Source: CAZEFK01 sp964511405 (GTDB lineage Bacteria > Pseudomonadota > Alphaproteobacteria > Elsterales > Elsteraceae). From it: a DNA stretch of 47,897 nt. Positions within the stretch are counted from its first letter, which is position 1, and each line of letters begins with the position of its first letter. A model generated the notes under the pieces. That model was given only the letters and a program-made list of their open reading frames with translations. It was not told the DNA's origin and made no database searches. The stretch spans positions 1 to 47,897 of the forward strand of contig CAZEFK010000017.1 of the NCBI GenBank assembly GCA_964511405.1, written 5' to 3'. The position numbers and the translations under genes were made by a program. This document shows, piece by piece, positions 1-8,334 of this stretch.

Positions 1-616
1 TGATCGCCTGGTCGATGTTGGGCACCGTGTTCAGGAGATGCCGGATCAGGTCGGCATATTCGTCCGGCACGGTGTAGCCGACGGTATCCGGGATGTTGAC
101 CGTGCGCGCCCCGGCCTTGATCGCGGTCTCGACGCAGCGGCACAGGAAGTCGTGCTCGGTGCGGGTGCCGTCCTCGGCCGACCATTCGACGTCGTCGACC
201 AGGTTGCGTGCCCGGCCGACGCTGTCCGCCACCGCCTCCAGCACCGCGTCGGGCGCCATCTGCAGCTTGTACTTCATGTGCAGCGGGCTGGTGGAGATGA
301 AGGTGTGGATGCGCGGCTTGGCGGCCCCCTTCAGTGCCTCGGCGGCGCGCTCGATGTCGCGCGCGGCGGCGCGCGCCAGGCCGGCGACGCTGGCGGTGCG
401 GACCCGGCCGGCAATGGTGCGGACGGCCTCGAAGTCGCCGTTGGACGAGATCGGGAACCCGGCTTCGATGACGTCGACACCCAGCTCTTCCAGGGCCAGC
501 GCGATGCGCAGCTTCTCGTCGATGTTCATCGACGCGCCCGGCGACTGCTCGCCATCGCGCAAGGTCGTATCGAAGATGATGACGCGGCCGGCCGTCTTCT
601 GGCCTTCAGTGCTCAT
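1..616 (-). CDS. leuA: 2-isopropylmalate synthase, N-terminal part (cut by window start)
   Basis: Condenses acetyl-CoA with 2-oxoisovalerate, the first committed step of leucine synthesis, in the cytoplasm. Translating the minus strand from the ATG at 616 gives MSTEGQKTAGRVIIFDTTLR, followed by the DGEQSPGASM motif that forms the metal and substrate site of the HMGL-like TIM barrel. Further on are EAGFP, HTFISTSPLHMKYK and NIPDTVGY, all typical of LeuA. About 205 residues are present; the rest of the barrel and the regulatory C-terminal domain lie outside the window. A purine-rich GAGG lies upstream of the start. The family call is very secure. Long-form or short-form LeuA cannot be decided from this part. 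Confidence 0.96.
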   Translation of the reverse strand, partial: MSTEGQKTAGRVIIFDTTLRDGEQSPGASMNIDEKLRIALALEELGVDVIEAGFPISSNGDFEAVRTIAGRVRTASVAGLARAAARDIERAAEALKGAAKPRIHTFISTSPLHMKYKLQMAPDAVLEAVADSVGRARNLVDDVEWSAEDGTRTEHDFLCRCVETAIKAGARTVNIPDTVGYTVPDEYADLIRHLLNTVPNIDQAI

Positions 617-670
617 TTGACCCAACCTCGAAGCTGATCCGGACGACCCACCCGGGCGCGACGCCGCGGC

Positions 671-698
671 AGTATGCAAGCGGCGCCCCCGCCCGCAA
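671..698 (-). promoter_or_regulatory. candidate sigma70-type promoter of leuA
   Basis: On the minus strand TTGCGG (698-693) is followed after 16 bases by CATACT (676-671), about 55 bases before the leuA start. The spacing suits a housekeeping promoter but both hexamers are imperfect. The rest of the 245-base gap between leuA and the outer membrane gene shows no convincing ORF, and I found no clear leucine leader peptide. Confidence 0.25.
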
Positions 699-861
699 CG
701 GTTTTGATGCCGCGGGACCGCTCGCCCCTACTGGGCACCATACTGGGCAACCGTTCCGTGGCCTTTGCGGAAGTCTTGGCGCGAACCGATGATTGCGCGC
801 GGGCGGCGAAGCGTCGTAGCGTCGCGCCCGGGTCCGCTGTCGGAAGCGGAGCGTGGAGGAC

Positions 862-1638
862 ATGCGGAACATGGTGAGACTGCCGGCCCAGGGTTGCCCC
901 GCGCGACGCACGATTGCCCGACTGACGACGCTGGCCGTCGCGGCCGCCGGTTTGGCCCTGGCCGCCCCGGCCTGGGCCCAGCAGCCGCCGCCGGGCGTGC
1001 CCCAGGCCAAGCCGGTGCCGACCAACCACCCGCTGACCACCGATTTCAAGAGCCGGTTCTACCTGGCGGCACATCTGGGCTATGCCTACATCAACGGGCG
1101 CATCCTGGACTACCAGGAGGGCGTGCTCGCCAACAACTGGAACAGCGGCTTCGAGGCCGGCGGCGCCGCCGGCTTCTACCTGGCCAAGTATCTGCGCCTG
1201 GAAGCCGAGCTGAGCTACGCCCGCGCCGACCTCAGCACCCGGCGCACAGCGGTCGGCTCGATCAGCCGGCCGGGATCCATCGATGCCCTGGCCGGCCTGG
1301 TCAACCTGGCCGTCGACATCGATGTCGGGTCGAGCTGGACGCCCTACCTCAAGGCCGGCATCGGCCCGCTCTACGAAAGCGTGCGCGACCGCCGGCAGAA
1401 GATCACCGGCGGCACCACCACCGTCGACGACGGCCACCTGGTGTTCGGCTATGCCTTCGGCTTCGGCGTGTCGACCGACATCGCGCCCCAGACCAAGCTC
1501 GACATCGGCTATCGCTACCTGGCCGCCCAGGCCGACACCATCGGCCGCAGCACCACCCCCGGCCTGACCAATCCGTCGAGCGGGGTGGCCTTCGAATCCC
1601 ACCAGCTCATGGCCGGGGTGCGCTACATCTTCCACTGA
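862..1638 (+). CDS. outer-membrane beta-barrel protein (OmpA/OMP_b-brl-like)
   Basis: A secreted protein of about 258 residues. A basic N-terminus and an Ala/Leu-rich core ending in APAWAQ make a clear Sec signal peptide. A Pro-rich linker follows, then alternating polar/aromatic strands (FYLAAHLGYAYI, YLRLEAELSYAR, TPYLKAGIGPLY, FGYAFGFGVS, KLDIGYRYL). It ends GVRYIFH, a terminal aromatic strand of the type recognised by the BAM machinery. This pattern matches small 8-stranded porin-like proteins; no ligand can be inferred. Start codons are ambiguous: GTG at 853, ATG at 862 and ATG at 871 share a frame, and GGAGG at 855-859 is closest in spacing to the 871 ATG. It is convergent with the ABC ATPase gene that ends at 1655. 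Confidence 0.8.
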   Translation: MRNMVRLPAQGCPARRTIARLTTLAVAAAGLALAAPAWAQQPPPGVPQAKPVPTNHPLTTDFKSRFYLAAHLGYAYINGRILDYQEGVLANNWNSGFEAGGAAGFYLAKYLRLEAELSYARADLSTRRTAVGSISRPGSIDALAGLVNLAVDIDVGSSWTPYLKAGIGPLYESVRDRRQKITGGTTTVDDGHLVFGYAFGFGVSTDIAPQTKLDIGYRYLAAQADTIGRSTTPGLTNPSSGVAFESHQLMAGVRYIFH

Positions 1639-1654
1639 CGGCCAGGGCCGGCGG

Positions 1655-2422
1655 TCAGGCCTCGGCCTCGACCATGTCGGCCGCCGCGCGCTCATAGCCG
1701 CGGCTGGCCCGCAGCAGCTGCCGGGTGTAGGGGTGGTTGGGTTCCAGCGCGCGGAGCTGCTGGTTCGACAGCAGCTCGACCACTTGGCCATGGTTCATGA
1801 CCGCGACCCGGTCGGTCAGGTTGGCGACCACGGCCAGGTTGTGGCTGACCAGCACCAGGGTCAGGTCGCGCTCGGCGCGCAGGCGGCGCAGCAGGTTCAA
1901 GATCTCGGCCTGGACCGAGACGTCGAGGGCCGAGGTCGGCTCGTCCAGCAGCAGGATCCGCGGTTCGACGATCAGCGCCCGGGCGATCGCCACCCGCTGG
2001 CGCTGGCCGCCCGAGAGCTGGTGCGGATAGCGGAAGCGGAAGGCCGGCCCGAGACCGACCGCGGTCAAGGTCTGGACGACGCGCGCCTCGATCCGGTCCA
2101 GCCGGTGGATCGCCGCCGCCTCGGACAGGATGCGGTCGACGGTCTGGCGCGGATGCAGCGAACCATAGGGGTCCTGGAACACCATCTGCGCCAGCTTGGC
2201 CGCGGCCCGGCTGCGCCGCCCGCGCCCGACCTCGGCGCCGTTCAGGGTGATGCGCCCGGTCCAGTCGGTGACCAGGCCGGACAGGGTGCGCAGCACGGTG
2301 GTCTTGCCGCAGCCGCTCTCTCCGACGATGCCGAAACTCTCGCCGGCCGCGACACTCAGGTCGATGCCGCGGATGACCGGGGTCTGGCCGAAGCGGACCT
2401 GCAGGTCCTGGATCTCGATCAT
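1655..2422 (-). CDS. peptide-type ABC transporter ATP-binding protein (OppF/DppF-like)
   Basis: Cytoplasmic ATPase powering the importer encoded upstream. The 255-residue protein begins MIEIQDLQVRFGQTPVIRG and carries Walker A GESGCGKTT, Q-loop MVFQDPYGSLHP, signature LSGGQRQRV, Walker B ILLLDEPTSALD and switch His VLVSHN. The ATG at 2422 is chosen because it lies one base after the stop of the preceding ATPase and opens directly on the ABC fold; the longer frame upstream is that gene's shadow. The protein ends soon after HPYTRQLL and lacks the Cys-containing C-terminal oligopeptide extension seen in the ATPase at 47113. Last gene of a five-gene operon. Confidence 0.9.
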   Translation of the reverse strand: MIEIQDLQVRFGQTPVIRGIDLSVAAGESFGIVGESGCGKTTVLRTLSGLVTDWTGRITLNGAEVGRGRRSRAAAKLAQMVFQDPYGSLHPRQTVDRILSEAAAIHRLDRIEARVVQTLTAVGLGPAFRFRYPHQLSGGQRQRVAIARALIVEPRILLLDEPTSALDVSVQAEILNLLRRLRAERDLTLVLVSHNLAVVANLTDRVAVMNHGQVVELLSNQQLRALEPNHPYTRQLLRASRGYERAAADMVEAEA

Positions 2423-2423
2423 G

Positions 2424-3254
2424 TCAGGCCAGCCAAGCCGGGTCGCGGCGCAGCACCGGCAGGTCGCCGGGCGGGCCCTCGATCTGCGGCAGGGCCGCCA
2501 GCAGCCCGCGGGTGTAGGGATGGGTCGCCTTGGGCAGATCCGCGGCGCGGCAGCTCTCGACGATGCGCCCGCCATACATGACCAGGACGCGGTCGCAGAA
2601 CGACGCCACCAGATTGAGGTCGTGGCTGATGAAGATCAGACCCATGCCGCGCTGCCCGACCAAGTCGTCGATGATCGCCAGCACCTGGTTCTGCACCGTG
2701 ACGTCCAGCGCCGAGGTCGGCTCGTCGGCGATGATCAGGTCGGGGTTGGGGATCAGCATCATGGCGATCATCACCCGCTGGCCCATGCCGCCCGAGACCT
2801 CGTGCGGATAGCGGCCGAACACCGCCTCGGGATCGCGGATGCGGACCTGGGCCAGCATGTCGACGGCGCGCCGGCGCGCCTCGCGCCAGCTGGCGCCGGT
2901 GTGGATGCGATAGGCCTCGGCGATCTGCGCGCCGACGGTCATGACCGGGTTCAGCGAGAACTTCGGGTCCTGCATGACCAGGCTGATGCGGCGACCGCGG
3001 ATCCGCCGCATCTCGGTATCGGTCAGCGTCGTCAGCTCGGTGCCGTCGAAGCGGATCGAGCGCGCCGCAACCTCGCCCGGCGGCGTCACCAGGCGCAGAA
3101 TCGCGCGCCCGGTCATGGACTTGCCCGACCCGCTCTCGCCGACGATGCCCAACTTCTCGCGCCCCATCTCGAAGCTGATGCCGCGCACCGCCTCGACCAC
3201 GCCCTTGTCCAGGTGAAAGCGGACGCGCAGGGCCTCGACGCTCAGGAGGGTCAT
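2424..3254 (-). CDS. peptide-type ABC transporter ATP-binding protein (OppD/DppD-like)
   Basis: Second ATPase of the importer, 276 residues starting MTLLSVEALRVRFHLDKG. Visible motifs are Walker A GESGSGKSM, Q-loop LVMQDPKFSLNP, signature VSGGMGQRV, Walker B LIIADEPTSALD and the His switch FISHDLN. The ATG overlaps the stop of the upstream permease as ATGA (3251-3254), implying translational coupling. Like its partner it lacks the long cysteine-containing C-terminal extension usual in OppD. Substrate specificity cannot be read from ATPases. Confidence 0.9.
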   Translation of the reverse strand: MTLLSVEALRVRFHLDKGVVEAVRGISFEMGREKLGIVGESGSGKSMTGRAILRLVTPPGEVAARSIRFDGTELTTLTDTEMRRIRGRRISLVMQDPKFSLNPVMTVGAQIAEAYRIHTGASWREARRRAVDMLAQVRIRDPEAVFGRYPHEVSGGMGQRVMIAMMLIPNPDLIIADEPTSALDVTVQNQVLAIIDDLVGQRGMGLIFISHDLNLVASFCDRVLVMYGGRIVESCRAADLPKATHPYTRGLLAALPQIEGPPGDLPVLRRDPAWLA

Positions 3255-4147
3255 CGCTGCTTGGGATCCAGCTCGTCGCGCAGGCCGTCGCCCAGCAGGT
3301 TGAAGCCCAGGCTGACGATGCAGATGGCCAGCCCGGGCACGGCGGCCGGCCACCAGGCGTCGAGCATGAACCGGCGGCCCGACGAGATCATCGCCCCCCA
3401 CTCGGGCAGCGGCGGCTGCGCCCCCAAGCCCAGAAAGCCCAGGCCCGCCACCGTCAGGATGATGCCCGCCATGTCCAGGGTCACCCGCACGATCACCGAC
3501 GACAGGCACAACGGCACGATATGGCCCAGCACGATGCGCAGGTCGCCGGCGCCGAGCTGGCGCATCGCCTGGATGAAATCGGCATGCCGGACCGTGATCG
3601 TCTCGGCGCGGGCGACCCGGGCATAGGGCGGCCACAGGGTGATGGCGATGGCGATCACGGCGTTCTCGAGCCCGGCGCCGAGCGCCGAGACGAAGGCGAG
3701 CGCCAGCACCAGGCGCGGGAACGCCATGAAGATATCCGTGATGCGCATCAGGATGCGGTCGATCCAGCCGCCGGCATAGCCGGCAGTGCAGCCCACCGCC
3801 AGGCCGATCGGCGCGACCAGGACGGTCACCAGCAGCACCGGCATCAGCGTGTAGAAGGCGCCGTGGACGATCCGGCTGTACATGTCGCGGCCGAGGTCGT
3901 CGGTGCCGAACCAGTGGGCGGCGCTCGGCGGCTTCAGCCGCCCCGGCAGGTCCTGAACGTTGGGCGACTGCGGTGCCAGCAGCGGCGCCGCCACGCTCAT
4001 CAGCACGAAGGCGAGGACGATGGCGAGGCCGATCAGCGCCAGCCGGTTGCGGCGGAACGCCAGCCAGCCGAGATAGAGCCGGCCGGCCCGCGCCTGCCAG
4101 CGCGACTCCGGGCTCTCGGCCAGCAGCCACAGGCGCATCTCACTCAT
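3251..4147 (-). CDS. peptide-type ABC transporter permease (OppC/DppC-like)
   Basis: Inner-membrane subunit of 298 residues. It has an N-terminal membrane segment (LALIGLAIVLAFVLMSVAAPLL), the APQSPNVQDLPGRLKPPS loop, HWFGTDDLGRDMYSRIVHGA (hallmark of the DppC family), and several hydrophobic segments. The coupling motif (EAA loop) around QAMRQLGAGDLRIVLGHIVP docks the ATPases. It ends LGFNLLGDGLRDELDPKQR. The ATG at 4147 overlaps the stop of oppB as ATGA; MRLWLL four codons later is a possible alternative start. Confidence 0.9.
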   Translation of the reverse strand: MSEMRLWLLAESPESRWQARAGRLYLGWLAFRRNRLALIGLAIVLAFVLMSVAAPLLAPQSPNVQDLPGRLKPPSAAHWFGTDDLGRDMYSRIVHGAFYTLMPVLLVTVLVAPIGLAVGCTAGYAGGWIDRILMRITDIFMAFPRLVLALAFVSALGAGLENAVIAIAITLWPPYARVARAETITVRHADFIQAMRQLGAGDLRIVLGHIVPLCLSSVIVRVTLDMAGIILTVAGLGFLGLGAQPPLPEWGAMISSGRRFMLDAWWPAAVPGLAICIVSLGFNLLGDGLRDELDPKQR

Positions 4148-5220
4148 CGCCGGGCCCGCGGGTCGAGCAGCCGGTACAGCAGGTCGGAGCCCAGGTTCAG
4201 CAGGATGTACACGGCGCCGACCACCGTGGTGCCGCCCAGCACGGCGTTCATGTCGGCGTTGAGCAGCGCGTTGGTGATGTACTGGCCGAGGCCCGGCCAG
4301 GCGAATACGGTCTCGGTCAGGACCGCTCCCTCCAAGAGATTGCCGTAGCTCAGCGCCGCCACCGTCACCAGCGGCAGCGCGACATTGCCCAGGGCGTGGC
4401 GCCACACCACCCGCCGCTCCGAGGCGCCCTTGACCCGAGCGGTGGTGATGTATTCCTGGCGCAGCTGCTCGACCATGAAGCTGCGCGTCATGCGGCTGAT
4501 ATAGGCGACGCTGAAATAGCCCAGGATCGAGGCCGGCAGGACCAGGTGCTGCACGGCGTCGCGCGCCGCGTCCCATTCGCCCTGCAGCAGGGCGTCGACG
4601 ATCAGCACGCCGGTGACGGGGTCGACGATGTCGTCATAGGCGACGCTGTTGCGCCCGGGACCGGCCACCCAGCCCAGGTCGACATAGAACAGCAGGAGGC
4701 CCATCAAGCCGATCCAGAACACCGGCACGGAATAGCCGAACAGACCGACCACCCGGATCGCCTGGTCGGGCCACTTGCCTTGGTGGGTCGCCGCCATGAC
4801 GCCGGCCGGGATGCCCAGCAGCACACCGATCAGGGTCGCCACCGTCGCCAGTTCCAGGGTGGCCGGGAACACCCGGCGGACATCGTCGATGACCGGGTTC
4901 GACGTCAGCAGCGACGTGCCGAAATCGCCATGCGCCGCGCTCGCCACATAGCGGCCGAACTGCACATAGATCGGCCGGTCGAGGCCCATGTCGTGGCGGG
5001 CCTTTTCGTAGACGTCGGCGGCCGCGTGGTCGCCGACCGCCCGCAGCACGGGATCGATCGGGATCACGCGGCCGATCACGAAGGTCACCGCCAGGAGGCC
5101 GAGCACGGTCACGGCGATGGAGGCGACCGAGGCCGCACCTCGGGTCAGCCGGCCCAGCCTGACCTTGAGGGAAAGGCGCGGCAGAGCGGAATAGGGCGCG
5201 TAGCGATCGGGAAGAGGCAT
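4144..5220 (-). CDS. peptide-type ABC transporter permease (OppB/DppB-like)
   Basis: Inner-membrane permease, 358 residues. The N-terminal segment ASIAVTVLGLLAVTFVIGRVIP is followed by DPVLRAVGDHAAADVYEKAR and MGLDRPIYVQFGRYV, typical of the DppB N-terminal domain. The binding-protein-dependent transport domain follows, with the EAA-like loop (YITTARVKGASERRVVWRHA) and a terminal VYILLNLGSDLLYRLLDPR segment. The central periplasmic loop is longer than in short DppB proteins. The gene starts 62 bases after the binding-protein stop and runs by overlap into oppC. Confidence 0.9.
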   Translation of the reverse strand: MPLPDRYAPYSALPRLSLKVRLGRLTRGAASVASIAVTVLGLLAVTFVIGRVIPIDPVLRAVGDHAAADVYEKARHDMGLDRPIYVQFGRYVASAAHGDFGTSLLTSNPVIDDVRRVFPATLELATVATLIGVLLGIPAGVMAATHQGKWPDQAIRVVGLFGYSVPVFWIGLMGLLLFYVDLGWVAGPGRNSVAYDDIVDPVTGVLIVDALLQGEWDAARDAVQHLVLPASILGYFSVAYISRMTRSFMVEQLRQEYITTARVKGASERRVVWRHALGNVALPLVTVAALSYGNLLEGAVLTETVFAWPGLGQYITNALLNADMNAVLGGTTVVGAVYILLNLGSDLLYRLLDPRARR

Positions 5221-5282
5221 CGCCGCCGCGCCTTAGGACAGGACCGCGGCCGGGCAAGGCCGGCCGCGGGTGGGCTGCTTGG

Positions 5283-6866
5283 TCAATTCTTCTTCAGCGC
5301 GTAGTAGAGGTCCGCGTCGAAGCTCGGACCGTTGACGAAGCCCGTGACGTTGGCGCGCGAGGCGATGGTCTCGGTCTCCTGGAACAGGATGGCGAACGGC
5401 GCGCGCTTGACGAAGTCGCGCTCCATCGCCTCGTACATCGCCTGGCGCTTGGCGGCGTCGCGCTCGAGCACGGCGGCATCCACCTGCTTGGTCAGGTCGG
5501 GGATGTCCCAGGCGTTGCGCCAGGCCAGCGTCTTGTTCTGGCTGTCGTCGGCGTTGTTGGGGTTGGAGGCGAAGCCCTGGGCGTTGGAGTTCGGGTCCTG
5601 GTAGTCGGAGCCCCACAGCCCTTCATAGATGTCGTGCTGGCGGGCGCGGTACTTGGTCAGCGTCTGCTTGCCGTCGCCCGGGATCAAGGTCAGCTTGATG
5701 CCGGCCTGCGCCCAGGTCTGCTGGATCGCCTGCGCGATCTCGGGGTTGGGCGAGGTCGAGCGGACGTCCATGGTCACTTCGAAGCCGTTGGGCAGCCCGG
5801 CCTTGGCCAACAGCTCCTTGCCCTTGGCCAGATCGAACTTATAGGGCTTGTCGGGGAGCGCGCCCAGAATGCCCATGGGCAGGAAGTTCTGGTGCACCGT
5901 GTAGCGCGTGGGCACGATGTTCTTCTGGATCGAATCGTAGTCGATCAGCCATTTCAAGGCTTCGACGACCTCGGGCTTCTTCAGGTACTGATTCTTCTGG
6001 TTGAAGCTGATGTAGAAGATCGACGCCTTCGGGCCCGATTCGATGCGGACGTTGGCGTTGGCGCTGAGCGCCTTGAGGGCGTCGGCATCAAGCTCGCGCG
6101 CGATGTCGATGTCGCCCTTCTCCAATTGCAGGCGCTGGCTGGCCGCCTCGGTCATGTGCCGGACCACGACCCGCTTGACGCTGGGGGCGCCGTGGAACCA
6201 GTTGGGGTTGGCCTCGACGGTGTAGCTCTCGGCCGGCTTCCAGCCGCGCAGGGTGAACGCGCCCGAGCCCGCCGAGTTGGCGGTCTTGAGCCACGCATTG
6301 CCCATGTCGCCGTCCTTCTGGTGCTGCATGACCGTCTTCTCGTCGACGATCGAGGCGACCATGGCGGTCAGGCAGTAGTAAAAGAAGGTCGGCGCGACCT
6401 GCTTTTCCGTGACGATGGTCAGCGTCATCGGGTCGGTCGCCCGGATCAGCTGCTTGGCGTTGTCCTTGGTGAAGCCGAACTGCTGCAGGATGAATGCCGG
6501 CGTCTTGTTCAGGATGATCGCGCGCTGCAGCGAGAAGGCGGCGTCCTCGGCGGTCACCGGGTTGCCGGACTGGAACTTCACGCCCGGCCGCATCTTGAAG
6601 GTGTAGGTCTTGCCGTCGTCGGCGACCGACCAGGATTCGGCCAGCTCGCCGTGCAGCTTGCTGACGTCCTTGAAGTCGAACCCGATCAGCCGGTCATAGA
6701 TGTTGGCGACGACCTCGTTACCGGAATATTCGAAGCTCTCGGCAGGATCGAGGCTGATAATGTCGTCGATCGATTTGCCCATCACCACGGTGTCGTGCGG
6801 TGTGTCGGCGGCGGCAATGCCGCCCGACACTAGCAGCGCCGCCGCGGCAGCGATCCAGGTCTTCAT
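5283..6866 (-). CDS. peptide-type ABC transporter substrate-binding protein (SBP family 5)
   Basis: Periplasmic solute receptor for the importer encoded downstream, 527 residues. The start MKTWIAAAAALLVSGGIAAA is a Sec signal peptide, and GGAGAGG lies just upstream of this ATG, which favours 6866 over the longer reading frame. Mature features are SLDPAESFEYSGNEVVANIY, ESWSVADDGKTYTFKMRPGV and the GSGAFTLRGWKPAESYTVE stretch, all typical of the DppA/OppA class. The ligand may be a di- or oligopeptide, but this family also binds opines, glycosides and other solutes. First structural gene of the transporter; the PurM-like gene lies 76 bases upstream in the same direction. Confidence 0.9.
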   Translation of the reverse strand: MKTWIAAAAALLVSGGIAAADTPHDTVVMGKSIDDIISLDPAESFEYSGNEVVANIYDRLIGFDFKDVSKLHGELAESWSVADDGKTYTFKMRPGVKFQSGNPVTAEDAAFSLQRAIILNKTPAFILQQFGFTKDNAKQLIRATDPMTLTIVTEKQVAPTFFYYCLTAMVASIVDEKTVMQHQKDGDMGNAWLKTANSAGSGAFTLRGWKPAESYTVEANPNWFHGAPSVKRVVVRHMTEAASQRLQLEKGDIDIARELDADALKALSANANVRIESGPKASIFYISFNQKNQYLKKPEVVEALKWLIDYDSIQKNIVPTRYTVHQNFLPMGILGALPDKPYKFDLAKGKELLAKAGLPNGFEVTMDVRSTSPNPEIAQAIQQTWAQAGIKLTLIPGDGKQTLTKYRARQHDIYEGLWGSDYQDPNSNAQGFASNPNNADDSQNKTLAWRNAWDIPDLTKQVDAAVLERDAAKRQAMYEAMERDFVKRAPFAILFQETETIASRANVTGFVNGPSFDADLYYALKKN

Positions 6867-6942
6867 GGTCCTCTCCCCCTGTCGAGATTGCCTAGGCATT
6901 GGGCGACGAGCATGGGGCCGGCCCGGCCAAGGGGTCAATTCC

Positions 6943-8082
6943 CTACCGAACGGCCAACGTCTCGGCGCCGTAACGAAGGCCGAGCGGCTCGATGGTCACG
7001 GCGCGCGGGCCGGCCTCGACCACGCCGGCGTCCCAGGCGCGGTAGCCGCGCGCCGCGGCCAGCGCCAGCACCGGCTCGACGTCGGCCGGCGCCAGCATCA
7101 GCGCGAAGCCGGCGCCCATGTTGAAGGTGCCATACGCCTCGTCGGGCAGCAGCGGCGCGGCGTCGGCCAGGAAGCGCATGAGCGCCCCGGGCTCGCCTGG
7201 ATCGGTGATGCGGTAGTGGAGGTCGCCCGGCAGGCGCATGAGCTTGCGCCAGCCATGGCCGGAGACATGCACGGCGTAGTGCGGCCGGACCCCCGCCGCC
7301 TGGCAGCCGGCGAGGAGGCCGCTGTAGATCACGGTCGGCACCAGCAGCGCCTCGCCCAGGCTGCGGCCGTCGCCGATCGGCGTCAGGTAGCCCTGGGGCA
7401 GGCGATCGGCGATGGTGCGCGCCAAGGTCACGCCGTTGGCATGGATGCCGGAGCTGGCGAACAGGACGATGCGGTCGCCGGGCGCGACGTCGCCGGCGAT
7501 GCGCTGGTCCTTCGGCGCAATGCGGCCGATGCCCGAGCCCGCCAGGACGATGCCCTCGGGCTCGACGATGCCGCGCAGGGCCGGCGTCTCACCGCCCCCC
7601 CAGACCGCGCCGGCGATCCGGCAGCCCTCGGCAAAGCCGGCGGCCAGGTCGGCGCGCCGACCGGGGTGGGCGAACCAGGCCGCGTCGCCGACGGCCGCGT
7701 GCATGGCCAACAGCACCGGCAGGGCGCCGCAGGTCACCAGGTCGTTGACGATGGTCGCCACCAGATCGATGCCGATCGCCCGGTAGTGGCTGACCCCGGT
7801 CAGGTGCAGCATGGCGTCGGCCACCAGATTCTTGGTGCCGAGCCCCTCCTCGACATGGGCGAGATACGCGTCGGCGGTCTCGATCAGGTAGGCGCTCTCG
7901 CCCCGGATGCCTTCGGGCTCAGCCAGGCCGTGGGCGGCCAGGGCGCCCCGGGTGCCGGCGGCGGCGGCCTGGCATTCGCGCTTGAACAGGTCGAGCAGAT
8001 CGTAGTCGACGCCGCTGGCGGCATAGCTCCCGCCGTGGCGGCGGCCCGCCGGCTCGGGCGTGGGATCGGACGAGGGCGGCAC
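6943..8082 (-). CDS. PurM-like (AIR synthase related) ATP-dependent enzyme
   Basis: A 379-residue member of the PurM/HypE/SelD superfamily. Landmarks are SYAASGVDYDLLDLF, VEEGLGTKN (in place of the DGVGTK of true PurM), a metal/ATP-type acidic stretch with VNDLVTCGALPVLL, SGIHANGVTLAR, LLVPTVIYSGLL, and a final GTFNMGAGFALML very like canonical PurM. The body therefore follows phosphoribosylformylglycinamidine cyclo-ligase, but with diverged active-site segments. Being followed by a peptide importer rather than purN suggests a paralogue and not the housekeeping purM. The GTG at 8082 is chosen because CGGAG lies 8 bases upstream; an ATG at 8166 would add a 28-residue low-complexity tail. Substrate unknown. 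Confidence 0.75.
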   Translation of the reverse strand: MPPSSDPTPEPAGRRHGGSYAASGVDYDLLDLFKRECQAAAAGTRGALAAHGLAEPEGIRGESAYLIETADAYLAHVEEGLGTKNLVADAMLHLTGVSHYRAIGIDLVATIVNDLVTCGALPVLLAMHAAVGDAAWFAHPGRRADLAAGFAEGCRIAGAVWGGGETPALRGIVEPEGIVLAGSGIGRIAPKDQRIAGDVAPGDRIVLFASSGIHANGVTLARTIADRLPQGYLTPIGDGRSLGEALLVPTVIYSGLLAGCQAAGVRPHYAVHVSGHGWRKLMRLPGDLHYRITDPGEPGALMRFLADAAPLLPDEAYGTFNMGAGFALMLAPADVEPVLALAAARGYRAWDAGVVEAGPRAVTIEPLGLRYGAETLAVR

Positions 8083-8169
8083 CGCAGCTACTCCGATAGG
8101 ATCGGGACGCACCCCGAATGGATGGGCCCGAATGTGGGTGATCTGCCCCATCCCACGGCGCGGCACAAA

Positions 8170-8245
8170 GGAAAATTGCGCCGCTGCGGCCGCAACGGTT
8201 GGGGAAAATTACGCCACCATGGCCGGCTGCGGCCGCGGCGGTTGG
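8170..8245. repeat. imperfect tandem repeat in the PurM-like / USP divergent region
   Basis: Two adjacent copies begin GGAAAATT(G/A)CGCC and end GCTGCGGCCGC then CGGTTGG. Copy one is 8170-8202 (33 bases). Copy two is 8203-8245 (43 bases) and has a 10-base insertion (ACCATGGCCG). The AAAATT cores are unusual in this GC-rich DNA. The position between divergent genes suggests a duplicated regulatory element, but no known binding site is recognised. Confidence 0.6.
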
Positions 8246-8262
8246 CCCCTTCACCAGACGCT

Positions 8263-8283
8263 TGACCGGCCCCCCGCCGGTCA
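8263..8283. repeat. perfect inverted repeat upstream of the USP gene
   Basis: TGACCGGC, five C, GCCGGTCA: an 8-bp stem with a 5-base loop, with no T-run after it on either side. It lies between the tandem repeat at 8170-8245 and the universal stress gene and could be an operator or a 5' leader hairpin. Confidence 0.5.
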
Positions 8284-8334
8284 TGGCGTAGTGGGCGCGT
8301 GGCTTGGGCGCATTGGGGGCAGGAGTACCGGGGC

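Noticed and set aside
613..1791. Long minus-strand frame opposite the outer membrane protein gene
   Set aside because: Low-complexity shadow; the plus-strand gene has a signal peptide and beta-barrel pattern, and the minus product matches nothing.
1655..6866. Possible nickel or opine specificity for the first peptide-type importer
   Set aside because: Family 5 receptors bind many ligands and no diagnostic residues could be read, so no substrate is assigned.
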